A DNA stretch of 33,203 nt from Planctomycetota bacterium (GTDB lineage: Bacteria; Planctomycetota; UBA1135; UBA2386), in contig CANEYR010000041.1 in assembly GCA_947444055.1 (NCBI GenBank), positions 1 through 33,203 of the forward strand, written 5' to 3'. Below the pieces are notes generated by a model, which was not told the DNA's origin, searched no databases, and worked only from the letters and a program-made list of their open reading frames with translations. Of the stretch, positions 16,249-24,849 are shown piece by piece (position 1 is the first letter of the stretch; each line of letters starts with the position of its first letter). The position numbers were made by a program, and so were the translations under genes.

Positions 16249-18345
16249 ATGCGTCGCGTCGGCATCGCTGCACTGCTTGCACTGGTTGGGTTCTTGTTCG
16301 TGCTCGCACTGCGTGCAACCGGCGCGATCGACCGGCTCGAAGCCGTGAGCCTCGATGCCCGGTTCGCCAGCGGTCTTGGCCGGTCGGCGCCGAGCGGCGA
16401 CATCGTCATCGCCTGGATCGACCAGGAGTCCATGGACCACATGGGCGACGTGCCGTTCCCGTGGCCGCGCGAGGTCTATGGGCAGGTTCTGCAGCACCTG
16501 CGCGCCGCGGGTGCCCGCGCCGTCGCGTTCGATGTGCTGTTCGACCAACGCAGCAATGCGGAGGACGAACGGGCGTTCGCCGAGGCTCTGGCGACGGGGC
16601 CGGGCGATGCGCTAGCGATGAAGTTCGTCAGCTACCGCGACGGTGGCCGCAACGACGACGAGACCCGGCTGTTTGCAGCGCGGCACTTGCCAATCGAGCC
16701 TTCGTCGCTCGTGCGCGCCAGGGAACGCGGCTTCGTGCTGCCGCTGCCTGAGTTCGCCGCCGGCGCCGATCGCCTCGGGTTCGTCAACATCAAGGCCGAC
16801 GCCGATGGCACCTTCCGTCGTTATGACTTGCTGCGGTTGAGCGGTGGAGAGCCGGCGCAAGTGCAGCCGTCGCTCGCGCTCGCCACGGCCCTCGCCAATC
16901 CCGCGTTCGCGCAAACGGCGCTTGCCGAGCCCGGCAGTCTGCAGATGGGCAACGGTGCGACGGTGCCCACCGCCCAAGACGGCAGCGTGCTGCTCAATCT
17001 GCGTGGCCCGGCCTTCACGTTCGCGAAGGTGAAGTTCGTCAACATCCTGGAGTCGATCAATCGCGTGGAGAACGGTGAGCCGCCGCTGTATCCGCCGGCG
17101 ACGTTTCGCGACAAGTTCGTGCTGATCGGCATCCACGCCGAGGGCTACGAAGATGCGCACCCGACCGCCCTCGATGCACACTTCCCAGGCGTTGAACTGC
17201 ACGCGACCGCGCTCGACAACCTGCTGTGTGGTGACCCGCTGCAAGCCCCGGCGTGGGACGTGCCGCTCGCTGCCGCCAGCGCTGCGCTCGCCGTCGCCAC
17301 CGTGTTCGTGTTGCCGGGTGTCGTGTGGCCCGCACTCGCACTGGCCGCCCTGCTGGCACTCGCCCTTGGCCTCGTCGCGTGGTGCTGGCTGGCGTTGATC
17401 GCGGTGCCCACAGCCGCGCCGCTCGTCGCTGGCGGTGCGAGTGCCACCGGCGCCTTCTTGTGGCGGCTCGTCGTCGAAGGGCGCCAAAAGCGTGAGATGC
17501 ATCGCGCCTTCCGCAGTTACCTGGCGCCCGAGGTGTTGGCGGAAGTGCTGCGCAATCCCGCGGCGCTGCGCCTTGGCGGCGAGACTCGCGACGTGACCTT
17601 GTTCTTCACCGACCTGCAGGGTTTCACTTCGCTCGCCGAGAAGACGGAGCCGCAGCAACTCGTCGCCTTCTTGAACGACTACTTCACGCGCATGTGCGCA
17701 CCGGTGCTCGCCGAGCGCGGCATCATCGACAAGTTCATCGGCGACGCGATCATGGCGATCTTCGGGGCGCCGGCGACCACGGCCAGCCACGGGGCGGCAG
17801 CCGTGCGCGCCGCGGTGCAAGCGCTCGACGTCAGCGATCGCATCGCCGCCGAACTAGCGGCGCGCGGCCTGCCGACCATCGCGACGCGCATCGGCATTCA
17901 TCGCGGGCCAGCAGTGGTCGGCAACATGGGTTCGTCGAGTCGTTTCGACTACACCGCGATCGGTGATTCGGTGAACCTCGCGGCTCGGCTCGAAGGTGCG
18001 AACAAGGCGTTCGGTACGCGCTGCCTCGTCAGTGAGACCGCGTGGGCGGATGTCGGCGAGACCATCGTCGGGCGCGAAGTGGGGCGCGTTGCGGTCGTCG
18101 GCCGCGCCGCGCCGATCGGGGTGTTCGAACCGTTGGCCGTGCGTGCGACGGCGAGTGCAGACGTGCTGGCGTTCGCAGACCGCTGGCAGCAGGCGATGCG
18201 CGCGATGCCGGGAGATCGGGTTGGCGTGGCGAACGCGTTGGCGGCGTGCAGCGCCATGCGGCCCGATGACAAGTTGACGAAACGTTGGCAAGAACGCCTC
18301 GCCGATCCGGCTTTCGACGGGGTGTTCACGCTCGACGCCAAGTGA
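16249..18345 (+). CDS. CHASE2-domain class III adenylate cyclase
   Basis: 698 residues. A membrane helix (about 4-24) leads to an extracytoplasmic CHASE2 sensor (about 30-330: SLDARFASG, IVIAWIDQESMDHMGDVPFP, WPREVYGQVL, AFDVLFDQ, FRDKFVLIGIHAEGYED). Three helices follow (about 337-405), then the cytoplasmic catalytic domain (about 445-610). Metal ligands are D455 (FFTDLQGFTSLAE) and D499 (DKFIGDAIMAIFG). K495 and T569 (FDYTAIGD) occupy the purine-specifying positions expected for ATP rather than GTP. N576 and R580 (NLAARLE) are the transition-state residues. All catalytic positions are present, so it should be active and make cAMP. Three genes downstream on the same strand is an MscS-type channel with a cNMP-binding domain, a plausible receiver of the signal. 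The sensed ligand is unknown. Confidence 0.93.
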   Translation: MRRVGIAALLALVGFLFVLALRATGAIDRLEAVSLDARFASGLGRSAPSGDIVIAWIDQESMDHMGDVPFPWPREVYGQVLQHLRAAGARAVAFDVLFDQRSNAEDERAFAEALATGPGDALAMKFVSYRDGGRNDDETRLFAARHLPIEPSSLVRARERGFVLPLPEFAAGADRLGFVNIKADADGTFRRYDLLRLSGGEPAQVQPSLALATALANPAFAQTALAEPGSLQMGNGATVPTAQDGSVLLNLRGPAFTFAKVKFVNILESINRVENGEPPLYPPATFRDKFVLIGIHAEGYEDAHPTALDAHFPGVELHATALDNLLCGDPLQAPAWDVPLAAASAALAVATVFVLPGVVWPALALAALLALALGLVAWCWLALIAVPTAAPLVAGGASATGAFLWRLVVEGRQKREMHRAFRSYLAPEVLAEVLRNPAALRLGGETRDVTLFFTDLQGFTSLAEKTEPQQLVAFLNDYFTRMCAPVLAERGIIDKFIGDAIMAIFGAPATTASHGAAAVRAAVQALDVSDRIAAELAARGLPTIATRIGIHRGPAVVGNMGSSSRFDYTAIGDSVNLAARLEGANKAFGTRCLVSETAWADVGETIVGREVGRVAVVGRAAPIGVFEPLAVRATASADVLAFADRWQQAMRAMPGDRVGVANALAACSAMRPDDKLTKRWQERLADPAFDGVFTLDAK

Positions 18346-18383
18346 TGCGCGGCTGCGAGGTCGCCCGCACCAGCACTGGTCGC

Positions 18384-18389
18384 TATCGT
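18384..18389 (+). promoter_or_regulatory. Candidate -10 box (TATCGT) upstream of the SH3-like gene
   Basis: TATCGT lies 8 nt before the ATG at 18398 in the 52-nt gap after the cyclase. No -35 is evident. It would start a short-leader transcript for the SH3-M48-channel genes. Confidence 0.25.
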
Positions 18390-18397
18390 GCGCCGCC

Positions 18398-18886
18398 ATG
18401 CGACAGGTGTCTGTAGTGCTCGGCCTCGGCGCCGTTCTCTGTTTGCTCGCGGCCGATGTGCCGCAAGACCCCGGTGACTTGCTGACCGTCACGCGCAAGG
18501 CGACGAAGCTGCGGGCGCAGAAGCGGTCGTTCGCACCGGCGGTGGCAGACCTGAAGGAAGGCGACAAGCTCGCGTTCCAGAGCAAGGAAGGCGCCTGGCT
18601 CGCGGTCAAATTTGGCGCCAAGGCGGGCTGGCTGCATCAAACCGACGTGTCGAGCAATCCCGACGTGCGACTGTCGGGACAAGGCGTGCGCGAAACCTAC
18701 TCGACGTCGGAGACCGCCGCCGCGCGCAAGGGGTTCAACCCGCAGGTCGAAAAGGCCTATCGCCAGAACAACCCGAACCTCGAGCGGTCGTTTCAGCTGG
18801 TTGATCGCCTGCAAGAACGCGGCGTCAGCGAAGGCGAGCTGCGAGAGTTTCTGATCGCGGGCGGACTGCTGCAGGAGGGCAAGTGA
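18398..18886 (+). CDS. Exported SH3-like domain protein
   Basis: 162 residues. A signal peptide (about 1-19, VVLGLGAVLCLLAADV) is followed by a bacterial SH3-like domain (about 28-85): LLTVTRKATKLRAQ, LKEGDKLAFQSKEGAWLAVK, then FGAKAGWLHQTDVS. The pattern of a GD-turn, a W-L-A-V-K strand and a final GWLH is typical of SH3b modules that bind peptidoglycan or act as small adaptors. The C-terminal 70 residues are helical and charged (NPQVEKAYRQNNPNLERSFQ). The stop overlaps the first base of the M48 ATG (TGATG), which implies coupling and suggests that the SH3 protein works with or near the M48 peptidase. Confidence 0.85.
   Translation: MRQVSVVLGLGAVLCLLAADVPQDPGDLLTVTRKATKLRAQKRSFAPAVADLKEGDKLAFQSKEGAWLAVKFGAKAGWLHQTDVSSNPDVRLSGQGVRETYSTSETAAARKGFNPQVEKAYRQNNPNLERSFQLVDRLQERGVSEGELREFLIAGGLLQEGK
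18874..18878 (+). promoter_or_regulatory. Ribosome binding site GGAGG for the M48 gene
   Basis: GGAGG lies 7 nt before ATG 18886 and only 4 nt before GTG 18883, so it favours the ATG. Confidence 0.7.
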
Positions 18887-19767
18887 TGCGCCGCCTGCTG
18901 TTGTTGCTGGCGTTCGCGCTGCCGTTGGCGGCATGTGCGGCGGTCATGAACGCGCTCGAAGAAGCGACCGACGAAGGCTCGGCCGCCGGCAAGCTGGTGC
19001 GCGGCGCGAACCGGCTGCGCAAGTCATTCCAAGATCTCGACCCGAGTGAAGAGCACTTCATCGGCCGTTCGGTGGCGGCGCAGATTCTCGCGATGCCGCA
19101 GTACGCGGTCGACAGCGACCCCAAGCTCGCGGCCTACGTCGCGCGGGTTGGCGCGGGCGTCGTCGCGCAAAACGATGGCGTGCGGCGGCCGTTCCTCGAC
19201 TACCAATTCGCGGTGCTGGCGACCGACGAGGTCAATGCCTTCGCGTGTCCCGGTGGCTTGATCATGGTGACGCGCGGCTTGTTGACGAACACCAAGAACG
19301 AAGAGGAGTTGGCCGCGGTCCTGGCGCATGAAGTCGCGCACGTGACCCTGCGCCACGGTGTCGCGGCGATCCAACAAGCCAACCTCGCTTCGGCGTTCAC
19401 CTATCTGGGAGCAGGGGCGGCCCAGGCGACGATGAGCCAAGAAGACCTCGGCAAGCTCACGGACTTGTTCGGTGACTCGGTCGGCGACGTCGTGCAAACG
19501 TTGGTGACGAGCGGCTACTCGCGCGAAGCGGAGCTGGAGGCGGATCGGCTCGGCCGCGAGTTCCTCGCTGGTGCCGGCTACGACCCACAGGCGCTCAGCA
19601 GCGTGCTCGGCTGCATGCAGGACCACGGCGGGGATGGCGGCATGTTCACGACCCACCCGGCCCCGAAGGAACGCATCGCCGCGCTTGGCCAACCACTCGC
19701 GTTTGGCGGCGCTGCGGCCAACGTCGCGGCCCGCGGCCAGCGCTTCACCTCGGCTTTCGGCCGCTGA
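18886..19767 (+). CDS. M48-family zinc metallopeptidase lipoprotein
   Basis: 293 residues. The signal RRLLLLLAFALPLAAC has a lipobox LAAC, so the protein is probably anchored to a membrane through Cys18. The peptidase domain contains H148-E149-V-A-H152 (LAHEVAHVTLRHG) as the zinc and catalytic site, with E216 in E-L-E-A-D220 as third ligand. ATDEVNAFACPGGLIMVTRG upstream and TTHPAPKERIAAL near the end are the usual M48 substrate-cleft and C-terminal motifs. It resembles YcaL/LoiP- or BepA-like periplasmic M48 proteases, which degrade misfolded outer-membrane proteins. The TPR part of BepA is absent, so LoiP/YcaL-like is the better comparison. The gene is coupled to the SH3-like gene and 16 nt upstream of the channel gene. 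Confidence 0.93.
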   Translation: MRRLLLLLAFALPLAACAAVMNALEEATDEGSAAGKLVRGANRLRKSFQDLDPSEEHFIGRSVAAQILAMPQYAVDSDPKLAAYVARVGAGVVAQNDGVRRPFLDYQFAVLATDEVNAFACPGGLIMVTRGLLTNTKNEEELAAVLAHEVAHVTLRHGVAAIQQANLASAFTYLGAGAAQATMSQEDLGKLTDLFGDSVGDVVQTLVTSGYSREAELEADRLGREFLAGAGYDPQALSSVLGCMQDHGGDGGMFTTHPAPKERIAALGQPLAFGGAAANVAARGQRFTSAFGR

Positions 19768-19783
19768 ACCCACCGACACGCCC

Positions 19784-21298
19784 TTGGAACTCTGGCTCGA
19801 ACTCGTTCTCTACGTTGCCGGCTGGCTCGCGCTGACGCTCGTGTTCACGGCCGTAGCCCGCGCTCTCGATGCGCGGCAGCACCCCTTGCGGGCGCCAACG
19901 CGGCTCGTGCGCGGAGCGGTGCTGACGCTGGCGCTGGCCTATGTGGTCGCGCGCCGACTGCTCGCGCCGGAGACCCCTTCGGCGCACCTCACGTTGCGGG
20001 TGCTGGAGACACTGCTGTGGCTCGTCAGCATCGCCGCCGCGGTCGGTTTCGCGACCCACTCGGCGACCGTTCGCCGTGAAGGCACGCAGTACGTCACCCG
20101 CTATCCGAAGCTGCTGCTCGACATCCTCCGCCTGCTGCTGGTGCTGATCGGCGCCTGCATCGTCATCGCCGGCGTCTGGGGCCAAAACCTCGGCGGCTTG
20201 CTGACGGCACTCGGTGTCAGCTCGATCGTGCTCGGACTGGCGCTGCAGAACACGCTCGACAACGTGATGGTCGGCATCGCGGTGCTGTTTGAACGGCCGT
20301 TCGAAGTCGGCGATTGGATCACGGTCGGCTCGCTGACTGGCGAAGTCATCGAGATGAACTGGCGCTCGGTTCGCATTCGCACGCGCTCGCGCGATCTCGT
20401 CATCGTGCCGAACTCGGTGATCGGCAAGGAGACGCTGGTCAACATGTCGCGCCCGACCAAGGCGCATGCCGAGTCGCATCTGATCGGCTTCTCGTACGAC
20501 GATCCGCCCAACAAGGTGAAGCGTGTGCTGATGGGTGTTGTGCGCAGCACCCGAGGTGTGCTCGCCGAGCCACAGCCGGCGGTGCGCACCGCCAACTATG
20601 CGGCGTACTCGATCGAGTACCAGGTGCGGTTCTTCATCGAGGACTACCAGCGGCAGCAGGACATCAACGACGAGTTCATGACGCGCGTGTGGTACGCCGC
20701 CAAACGCAACGGCCTGAACATCCCGTTCCCGATCCAGACCAGCTACGAGTTCAAAGGCGAGATGCCGAAGGTGCCGGACGCGCGCAAACGCAGTGCAGCG
20801 GCGCTGTCGTCGGTGCCGGTGTTCGTGCCGTTGGAGCCTGCAGAGCTGGAGGCGCTCGCGCTCGAGTGTGAGCAGATGGACTTCGGCCGCGGGGAGCGCG
20901 TCGTCAACCAAGGGGATGCGGGCGACACGATGTTCGTGGTGCTCGACGGCACCGCCATCGTCTCGCTGACCGATGACCAGAAGAGCGAACGGGAAGTGGC
21001 GCGACTGGCGCGCGGCGAGTTCTTTGGCGAGATGGCGTTGCTGACGGGAGATGCACGCACCGCGAATGTCACCGCCGTCGACGACCTGACCGTGGTGGTC
21101 GTGCACAAGAGCGCCCTGCAGTCGATGCTGGAGAAGCGGCCGGGGCTCGCGCAGGAGATGGCGGAGATCGTCGAGGCACGCCGCCAAGGACTGAAGGCCG
21201 TGCGCGATCTGCAGGTAGCACCCCCCGAACAGCGCGCCGCGGTCCAGCGGTCGGCCAGCGAACTGCTGGTGCGCATTCGACGGTTCTTCGGCCTGTGA
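19784..21298 (+). CDS. MscS-type channel with C-terminal cyclic-nucleotide-binding domain
   Basis: 504 residues from a TTG at 19784. Longer in-frame starts lie inside the M48 gene and add non-hydrophobic sequence. Membrane helices occur at about 1-20, 38-60, 65-90 and 108-130. The pore helix and beta domain start (about 136-175) read GGLLTALGVSSIVLGLALQN then GIAVLFERPFEVGDWITVG, followed by IVPNSVIGKETLVN, as in MscS. A cNMP-binding domain occupies about 355-470: VVNQGDAGDTMFVVLDGTAI and the phosphate-binding cassette FGEMALLTGDARTANV, with E416 and R425 in place to hold cyclic phosphate. Channels of this build form the bacterial cyclic-nucleotide-gated branch of MscS and often respond weakly or not at all to tension. 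The nearby cyclase could supply its ligand. Confidence 0.92.
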   Translation: MELWLELVLYVAGWLALTLVFTAVARALDARQHPLRAPTRLVRGAVLTLALAYVVARRLLAPETPSAHLTLRVLETLLWLVSIAAAVGFATHSATVRREGTQYVTRYPKLLLDILRLLLVLIGACIVIAGVWGQNLGGLLTALGVSSIVLGLALQNTLDNVMVGIAVLFERPFEVGDWITVGSLTGEVIEMNWRSVRIRTRSRDLVIVPNSVIGKETLVNMSRPTKAHAESHLIGFSYDDPPNKVKRVLMGVVRSTRGVLAEPQPAVRTANYAAYSIEYQVRFFIEDYQRQQDINDEFMTRVWYAAKRNGLNIPFPIQTSYEFKGEMPKVPDARKRSAAALSSVPVFVPLEPAELEALALECEQMDFGRGERVVNQGDAGDTMFVVLDGTAIVSLTDDQKSEREVARLARGEFFGEMALLTGDARTANVTAVDDLTVVVVHKSALQSMLEKRPGLAQEMAEIVEARRQGLKAVRDLQVAPPEQRAAVQRSASELLVRIRRFFGL

Positions 21299-21305
21299 CG
21301 GCGGG

Positions 21306-23537
21306 CTAAGAACGCGCCGCCAAGTACTGCACGGGCCACGCATAGTCCGCCACGCGCCGTTCGTTTGCCTCGCGCTGCACCATGTAGGGATCCGTGAGGT
21401 AGCCACGCGCAATCGCGCACAGATCGGCGCGGCCCGCAGCGACGATCGTGTGCGCGTGATCCAGGCCGGCGATGCCACCAACCGCCATCACCGGAATGGC
21501 TGCCTCATGGCGAATGCGTTCTGCGAACGGCACTTGGTACATGCGCCCATACTGCGGCTTCGACTCCGCGACGTTGCCAGCGCTCGACACGTCGATCACG
21601 TCGACTCCGTGCGCCTTCAACCAACCCGCGAGCACCACGGCGTCATCGACCGTGAAGCCCTTCTTCTCGTCGTCAAACCAATCGGTCGCTGAGATGCGCA
21701 CGAACAGCGGCTTGTGGGCAGGCCACGCGGCCCGCACCGCGGCCACGACCTCGAGCGGGAAGCGCGCGCGGTTGGCAAGGCTGCCGCCATACTCGTCGGC
21801 GCGCACATTGCTCAATGGCGACAGGAAGCTCGACAGCAAGTAGCCGTGCGCCATGTGCAGTTCGATGACATCAAAGCCAGCGCTGTCGCACAGGCGGGCG
21901 GCGTGCACGAACGCGTCGCGAACGCTCGCCATGTCGGCGACGTGCATCGCCTTCGGGACTGGCCAATCGCTGCGGAACGGCAGCGCCGACGGCCCAAGTG
22001 TCTGCCAGCCACCAGTCGCCAACGGCGCGTCCCCTTCCCACGGCTTGCTGCACGAACCTTTGCGGCCCGCGTGCGCCAACTGCATGCCGATCTTCGCCTG
22101 GCTGTGGCGATGCACGAATTCGACCACACGCCGCCAAGCCGTCATCTGGGCGTCGTTCCACATGCCGGCGCAACCAGGCGTGATGAGCCCTTGTGGCGAC
22201 ACGTTCGTCATCTCGGTGAACACGAGGCCCGCACCGCCGACGGCGCGGCTGCCAAGGTGCACCAAGTGCCAATCGTCGGGCACACCGTGGGTAGCCGAGT
22301 ACATGCACATCGGCGACACCACCATGCGGTTGCCGAGTTGCAGGTCGCGCACCCGGAATGGCGACAGGGCGGGCGGTGCCGGTGTCGCGCTGCGCTGGCC
22401 TTCCTCGCTCGCCACCACGGCGTCGACGCGAGCCACCAGCGCCGGGTCGCGCTTGCGCAGATTCTCGTACGTGATGCGCCGACTGCGCGTCATCAGATTG
22501 AAGACGAAGCGCTCGGGGTGCTGCGCCGTGTAGCGCTCACTGTGCTCAAACCACTCAAGGCTCGTCTGCGCCGCGCGCTGCACCTTGAGCACGTCGATGC
22601 GCCGCGCCTGCTCGAAGGCGAGCAGCGCCCCTGGCACGTCACCACGATGCGCGGCGACGGCGTCGGCGAGCGCGATCGAGTCCTCCATCGCGAGCTTGGT
22701 ACCTGATCCGATCGAAAAGTGCGCGGTATGCGCCGCATCCCCCAACAAGACCACGTTCTCGTGCCGCCACGAGCCGCAGCGAATGGTCGGAAACGAGCGC
22801 CAGATCGAACGGTTGATCAGCAACTGCTCGCCAGCCAAGTGCTCGGCGAAGAGGTTCTGACAGAAGGCCGCGGATTGCACTTCATCGAGCTTGTCCAGGC
22901 CGGCGCGGCGCCACGTCTCCTCGCGACATTCGACGATCCAGGTGCCGCGTCCCGCCTCGAACGGATAGGCGTGCACCTGAAAGAGCCCCCACTGTGTGGG
23001 CTGAAACACGAAGGTGAACGCGGTCATTCGCTTGCTCGTGCCAAACCACGCGAACTTGCATTTCCGCCAATCGAGCACCGGCCGGAACGAGGCCGCGTAC
23101 TTCTCCCGCACGCGGGAATTGACGCCGTCGGCGGCCACGACGAGATCATGGGTGGCAGCGAAGGTCTCGACGTCGGTGACGATCCGCTGAAAGTGCAGGC
23201 GCACGCCGAGCTGGGTGCAGCGATCGTGCAAGATCTGCAACAAGCGCACACGGGCCAAGCCACAGAAGCCGTGCCCCGTGCTCGTGACCTTGGTGCCACG
23301 ATAAAAGGTGTCGATGTCGGTCCACGAGACGAAGCTCTCACGAATCCGGCGGAAACTCTCGGCGTCGGCGGTCTCGAAGTTGCCGAGCGTCTCGTCCGAG
23401 AACACGACTCCCTGGCCAAAGGTGTCGTCGGCGCGGTTCTGTTCGTAGACGTCGATCTCGACCGCTGCATCGCGCTTCTTCAGCAGGATGGCAAAGTAGA
23501 GCGAGGCGGGGCCGCCGCCGATGCACGCGATCTTCAT
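21306..23537 (-). CDS. Fused FAD monooxygenase and Old Yellow Enzyme-type reductase (salicylyl-CoA/2-aminobenzoyl-CoA class)
   Basis: 743 residues from the ATG at 23537; in-frame starts further upstream precede the FAD fold with non-conserved sequence. Residues about 1-370 are a group-A flavin hydroxylase: MKIACIGGGPASLYFAILLK (dinucleotide site), the VVAADGVNS motif and VVLLGDAAHTAHFSIGSGTK. Residues about 385-735 are an NADH:flavin oxidoreductase barrel: LQLGNRMVVSPMCMYSA, IGMQLAHAGRKGS, FDVIELHMAHGYLLSSFLSP, RADEYGGSLANR and CAIARGYLTDP. This fusion is known from 2-aminobenzoyl-CoA monooxygenase/reductase and from proteins named bifunctional salicylyl-CoA 5-hydroxylase/oxidoreductase. No CoA ligase, thioesterase or ring-cleavage gene is nearby, so the substrate is unproven. 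It shares its strand with the glycosyltransferase 64 nt upstream and converges on the channel gene with a 7-nt gap. Confidence 0.9.
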   Translation of the reverse strand: MKIACIGGGPASLYFAILLKKRDAAVEIDVYEQNRADDTFGQGVVFSDETLGNFETADAESFRRIRESFVSWTDIDTFYRGTKVTSTGHGFCGLARVRLLQILHDRCTQLGVRLHFQRIVTDVETFAATHDLVVAADGVNSRVREKYAASFRPVLDWRKCKFAWFGTSKRMTAFTFVFQPTQWGLFQVHAYPFEAGRGTWIVECREETWRRAGLDKLDEVQSAAFCQNLFAEHLAGEQLLINRSIWRSFPTIRCGSWRHENVVLLGDAAHTAHFSIGSGTKLAMEDSIALADAVAAHRGDVPGALLAFEQARRIDVLKVQRAAQTSLEWFEHSERYTAQHPERFVFNLMTRSRRITYENLRKRDPALVARVDAVVASEEGQRSATPAPPALSPFRVRDLQLGNRMVVSPMCMYSATHGVPDDWHLVHLGSRAVGGAGLVFTEMTNVSPQGLITPGCAGMWNDAQMTAWRRVVEFVHRHSQAKIGMQLAHAGRKGSCSKPWEGDAPLATGGWQTLGPSALPFRSDWPVPKAMHVADMASVRDAFVHAARLCDSAGFDVIELHMAHGYLLSSFLSPLSNVRADEYGGSLANRARFPLEVVAAVRAAWPAHKPLFVRISATDWFDDEKKGFTVDDAVVLAGWLKAHGVDVIDVSSAGNVAESKPQYGRMYQVPFAERIRHEAAIPVMAVGGIAGLDHAHTIVAAGRADLCAIARGYLTDPYMVQREANERRVADYAWPVQYLAARS

Positions 23538-23545
23538 TCGCCGGG

Positions 23546-23573
23546 ATCGTAGCGATGGCGGCGCTGGCACCAA
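23546..23573 (-). promoter_or_regulatory. Candidate promoter TTGGTG-16-TACGAT before the flavoprotein
   Basis: On the minus strand TTGGTG (23573-23568) and TACGAT (23551-23546) are 16 nt apart, and the -10 ends 8 nt before the ATG at 23537. It is the only start-proximal -10-like box here with a passable -35. It would give the flavoprotein its own near-leaderless transcript. Confidence 0.4.
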
Positions 23574-23601
23574 CCGCACGACGGCTACCGCCGCGAAGGA
23601 A

Positions 23602-24828
23602 TCACGCGACGGTGCGCGCCAGCGAACGACCGGTGAGCCGTTCGAGCAACCGCACATAGCCAGCGAACTCGTTCTCCCAGGCACGTTCGCGGGTGAAGCG
23701 CCGGGCCCGCATCGCCATCTCGCGGCCAAACGTCGGCTCGGCATGCAACCGCGCCAGCACAGCGGCGAACGCGGCGTGGTCGCCATCGGCAAACATCGCC
23801 ACTTCGTCCTCAGCGAACAGCGACGTCATGATCGACGTGCGCACCGCGACCACCGGCACGTCCATGGCGACGAACTCGGGCACTTTCAGCGACAGCGCCA
23901 TGTCGATATGCACGTCCATGTGCGGCGTGAAGACGCCGACCGACGCGCGACTCATCGCCGCGGGCACGTCCTGCAGCAGCAACGACGGGCGAATTTCGAT
24001 GCGATCGGCAACGCCGAGTTGCTGTGCCAACTCGCGCAGTTCCTGCAGCGGCTTGCCTTCGGCCTCCGCAAGCTTGGAGTGAATCACCAGCTTGATGCCG
24101 GGCACGAACTTGGCCGCGAGCGGCAGCACGCGCACGCACTGGTCGACGCCGTGGCGATGCGACACGGTACCGAGATAGAGAATGACGAATTCGCCCGGCG
24201 TCTGTGGCCCGCGCCATGGGTGCTTGTGCCGATCGAACAGCGTCGTGTCGGCCGCGTTCATCACCGCGATCGAACGATCCGCGCGCACCGTTCGCCGCGC
24301 GATCGCACCTTGACGAAAGCGTTCGGTCGCGAACACGCAGGCACTGGCAAAGCGGTGCGAGATCCATTCCTGCACGCGGATCGGCCAGATGCCAGGATGA
24401 CCGATGCCGGTCTTGAACTTGCTGCAATAGACCTCCGGCATCAGGTCGTGCACGTCGAGCAACACCACACACCCGAGCAGCCGCGGCCAGAACGCTGCGA
24501 ACACCAAGAAGTCCGGCATGTTGTGCACATGCACGACGTCGTAGCGACGGCAGCGCCACGTCAGCACGAGCCCGCACAACAAGGTGAACCAGACGTACTC
24601 GAACAGGTAGCGCAGCGTGCCACCGCGACGACGCGACAACGGCAAGCGCTCGACATGCACGCCGCGCAGGTCTTCCCGTTTGGCCTTGTCGGGCGCCCGC
24701 AGTGCCAAGACGTCGACGTGATGCCCCATCGCCGCCAGCGACTCGCCGTACCGCCGCACGCGCGCATCGCCTTCGTAGTAAGCGTGCACGACCATGCAAA
24801 CACGGAGACTGCCGTCAGCGGTCGCCAT
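23602..24828 (-). CDS. GT4-family glycosyltransferase
   Basis: About 408 residues from ATG 24828 (GTG 24834 adds two residues). It has a GT-B fold. The N-terminal domain holds RVCMVVHAYYEGDARVRRYG, MGHHVDVLALR and YDVVHVHNMPDFLVFAAFWP. The C-terminal nucleotide-sugar domain holds FVILYLGTVSHRHGVDQCVR, then IEIRPSLLLQDVPAAMSRAS and VPEFVAMDVPVVAVRT, the region of the conserved donor-binding acid. Such enzymes use NDP-sugars to build exopolysaccharide or O-antigen repeats. It starts 15-21 nt after the Wza-like gene on the same strand, so the two are very probably co-transcribed. Donor and acceptor sugars cannot be told from sequence. Confidence 0.92.
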   Translation of the reverse strand: MATADGSLRVCMVVHAYYEGDARVRRYGESLAAMGHHVDVLALRAPDKAKREDLRGVHVERLPLSRRRGGTLRYLFEYVWFTLLCGLVLTWRCRRYDVVHVHNMPDFLVFAAFWPRLLGCVVLLDVHDLMPEVYCSKFKTGIGHPGIWPIRVQEWISHRFASACVFATERFRQGAIARRTVRADRSIAVMNAADTTLFDRHKHPWRGPQTPGEFVILYLGTVSHRHGVDQCVRVLPLAAKFVPGIKLVIHSKLAEAEGKPLQELRELAQQLGVADRIEIRPSLLLQDVPAAMSRASVGVFTPHMDVHIDMALSLKVPEFVAMDVPVVAVRTSIMTSLFAEDEVAMFADGDHAAFAAVLARLHAEPTFGREMAMRARRFTRERAWENEFAGYVRLLERLTGRSLARTVA

Positions 24829-24849
24829 CGTCACCCATTCGCAGCCTGC

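Noticed and set aside
16612..17820. 402-codon minus-strand open frame
   Set aside because: Shadow of the CHASE2-cyclase gene, with an Arg/His-rich translation and no recognised motif.
19745..21481. 578-codon minus-strand open frame
   Set aside because: Antisense to the MscS-CNBD gene, which has clear family motifs. The shadow has none and is Arg/His/Gln-rich.
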